Assembly (NCBI GenBank): GCA_947629065.1
Contig: CANRCH010000076.1
Location: 1-8,312, forward strand
Direction: 5' to 3'
From: an uncultured Aliarcobacter sp.
GTDB taxonomy: Bacteria > Campylobacterota > Campylobacteria > Campylobacterales > Arcobacteraceae
DNA: 8,312 nt
The position numbers were made by a program, and so were the translations under genes. The notes beneath the pieces are model-generated. The model was given only the letters and a program-made list of their open reading frames with translations. It did no database searches and had not been told where the DNA came from. Shown in pieces: positions 7,245 through 8,312 of this stretch (position 1 is the first letter of the stretch; each line of letters begins with the position of its first letter).

Positions 7245-7258
7245 ACTTTTATTTTGAT

Positions 7259-7273
7259 ATTTTTGGATAAAAT
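7259..7273 (+). promoter_or_regulatory. Promoter -10 region of cvpA-lysS
   Basis: ATTTTTGGATAAAAT lies in the 57-base gap after the kinase stop. Its TAAAAT (7268-7273) would start transcription near 7280, leaving a leader of about 21 bases with AAAGGA. It matches the ispG promoter string in 14 of 15 positions. No terminator hairpin separates it from the kinase gene, so read-through is also possible. Confidence 0.6.
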
Positions 7274-7301
7274 TGCCAAGATTTAGAATAAAAGGAATTT
7301 A

Positions 7302-8042
7302 ATGCAAGATTTTTCTATGTTTGACTTAATAATTATTGCAATTACTCTTATACTTGGACTAAAGGGTCTTTTTAGAGGTTTTATAAAAGAAGTTTTTGGA
7401 ATTGTTGGAATTGTAGGAGCTATTTTTATAGCATCAAGAATATCTACTGAAACAGGAGAGCTAATTGCTCCACTTTTTGTTTTAGAAAATAGTGCAACTA
7501 TTAAACTTATTGGATTTATTGTTGCTATGATTGCTATTTGGCTTATTGTTTATGCAGCTGGAATTGTTGTTAGTAAAATATTTAGTCTAAGTGGACTTGG
7601 AGTTGTTGATAGAATTCTAGGATTTGCTTTTGGTGCTTTAAAAATATTTTTAATCTTTTCAGTTATTGCTTATGCTCTTTTTCAAGTTGAATCATTTAAA
7701 AAAGTGATTAATGAAAAATTTGAAAACTCTTCTGTTATGCCTCATTTATTAAGTGTTGGTGGATTTATTATAAAATTAGATACTAGTGCATTAACTTCTA
7801 AATTAGATAAAATAGGTGATGATTTAAAAGATTCAAATATCATTCAAGATGGTGTTAATGAGATAAAACAAAATACTGAAAATCTTACAAATGAGATAAA
7901 AGATAGTGCAAATGACATTGTAAATCAGGCTATTGAAGATAAAAAAGATGAAATTATTTCAGATTTAAAAAATAGTATTGAATCAGATAAAACTCAAGAA
8001 AACAATGCAAATAGTGAAAACAGAACTGAAGAAAATGAATAA
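7302..8042 (+). CDS. cvpA: CvpA family membrane protein with long C-terminal helical tail
   Basis: CvpA proteins are inner-membrane proteins named for colicin V export in Escherichia coli; their general role is unclear and has been linked to envelope stress tolerance. The 246 residues begin with four hydrophobic segments (about 7-24, 31-46, 67-91 and 105-127). The family signature at the first loop is GLKGLFRGFIKEVFG (19-33), and GLGVVDRILGFAFGALK (98-114) is the second conserved patch. Residues about 160-246 are an added acidic, lysine- and asparagine-rich tail, longer than in the roughly 160-residue E. coli protein. Part of it (185-222) repeats every 11 residues (NEIK at 186-189 and 197-200), suggesting an amphipathic helix or coiled coil; the last 20 residues look disordered. 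The start is ATG with AAAGGA five bases upstream. lysS follows after ten bases, so the two are probably one transcript. The family call is good; the tail's function is unknown. Confidence 0.88.
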   Translation: MQDFSMFDLIIIAITLILGLKGLFRGFIKEVFGIVGIVGAIFIASRISTETGELIAPLFVLENSATIKLIGFIVAMIAIWLIVYAAGIVVSKIFSLSGLGVVDRILGFAFGALKIFLIFSVIAYALFQVESFKKVINEKFENSSVMPHLLSVGGFIIKLDTSALTSKLDKIGDDLKDSNIIQDGVNEIKQNTENLTNEIKDSANDIVNQAIEDKKDEIISDLKNSIESDKTQENNANSENRTEENE

Positions 8043-8046
8043 AGGA
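8041..8046 (+). promoter_or_regulatory. Shine-Dalgarno site fixing the TTG start of lysS
   Basis: AAAGGA overlaps the last two bases of the cvpA stop codon and lies six bases before the TTG at 8053. There is no ATG in frame near the conserved N-terminus. The overlap suggests coupled translation of cvpA and lysS. Confidence 0.8.
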
Positions 8047-8052
8047 TTTTAA

Positions 8053-8312
8053 TTGTTTGAAAATAAATATATACAACAAAGAATAGAAAAAGCTGATAAT
8101 TTAAGAGAACTTGGAATAAACCCATATACAAATGATAGTAAAAGAGATTCTACAATTGCAAACTATATAGAGCAAAATCAAGATATCGCTGAATTAGAAA
8201 CAAAAAGAGATGAGAGTAGAAAATTTACAATTGCAGGAAGAATTAAATTTTTTAGACTTATGGGGAAAGCAAGTTTTTTAAACCTTGAAGATGAAAGTGG
8301 ATCTTTACAAGT
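8053..8312 (+). CDS. lysS: Lysyl-tRNA synthetase, N-terminal part (cut by window edge)
   Basis: LysS charges tRNA-Lys with lysine in the cytoplasm. Only the first 86 codons are present and the frame runs open off the right edge. The N-terminus, FENKYIQQRIEKADNLRELG followed by INPYTND, is the helix that opens class II LysS proteins. It is followed by KFTIAGRIKFFRLMGKASFLNL and DESGSLQV, the first strands of the anticodon-binding OB fold (GRI...R..GK.SF..L.D..G..Q is the family pattern). The start is TTG, supported by AAAGGA six bases upstream and by the exact fit of the next residues to LysS. The ten-base gap to cvpA indicates co-transcription. In Campylobacter jejuni fur lies directly upstream of lysS, but not here. 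Nothing in the visible part suggests a defect. Confidence 0.93.
   Translation, partial: MFENKYIQQRIEKADNLRELGINPYTNDSKRDSTIANYIEQNQDIAELETKRDESRKFTIAGRIKFFRLMGKASFLNLEDESGSLQ

Overview
The window comes from an AT-rich bacterial genome, most likely a member of the Campylobacterota close to Arcobacter/Aliarcobacter. The grounds are an IspG very like the Campylobacter protein, a histidine kinase with the H-box AHQWRQPL typical of this phylum, a cvpA gene leading into lysS, and promoters with a clear -10 box and a T-rich upstream tract but weak -35 boxes. There are six protein genes, five complete and one cut by the right edge. No rRNA, tRNA, CRISPR array or insertion sequence was found.

Left half, minus strand, transcribed right to left: ispG (isoprenoid precursor synthesis), then dnaB (replicative helicase) nine bases later, then manC (GDP-mannose synthesis) after an 81-base gap that holds its own promoter. 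Right half, plus strand: a Cache-type membrane histidine kinase, then cvpA after a 57-base gap with its own promoter, then the 5' end of lysS ten bases after cvpA. The two halves diverge from a 106-base AT-rich intergenic region at 5063-5168.

The standout is dnaB. It carries a 342-residue intein with both LAGLIDADG endonuclease motifs, inserted exactly between the Walker A lysine and threonine, so the helicase cannot bind ATP properly until it splices. The second is a GC-rich palindromic element inside manC (about 745-776). It is read in frame and coincides with an apparent short insertion in the protein, which suggests a small mobile palindrome that tolerates coding regions.

Smaller points: three of six genes (manC, the kinase, lysS) start with TTG behind good Shine-Dalgarno sites. 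ispG has a -10 box seven bases before its ATG and no Shine-Dalgarno site, so its mRNA may be leaderless. The ispG and cvpA promoters share 14 of 15 bases. CvpA ends in an 11-residue-periodic helix. fur, which lies between cvpA and lysS in Campylobacter jejuni as I recall it, is absent here.

The genes are mostly housekeeping and do not form one pathway. All function calls rest on reading motifs by eye; no database search was run.
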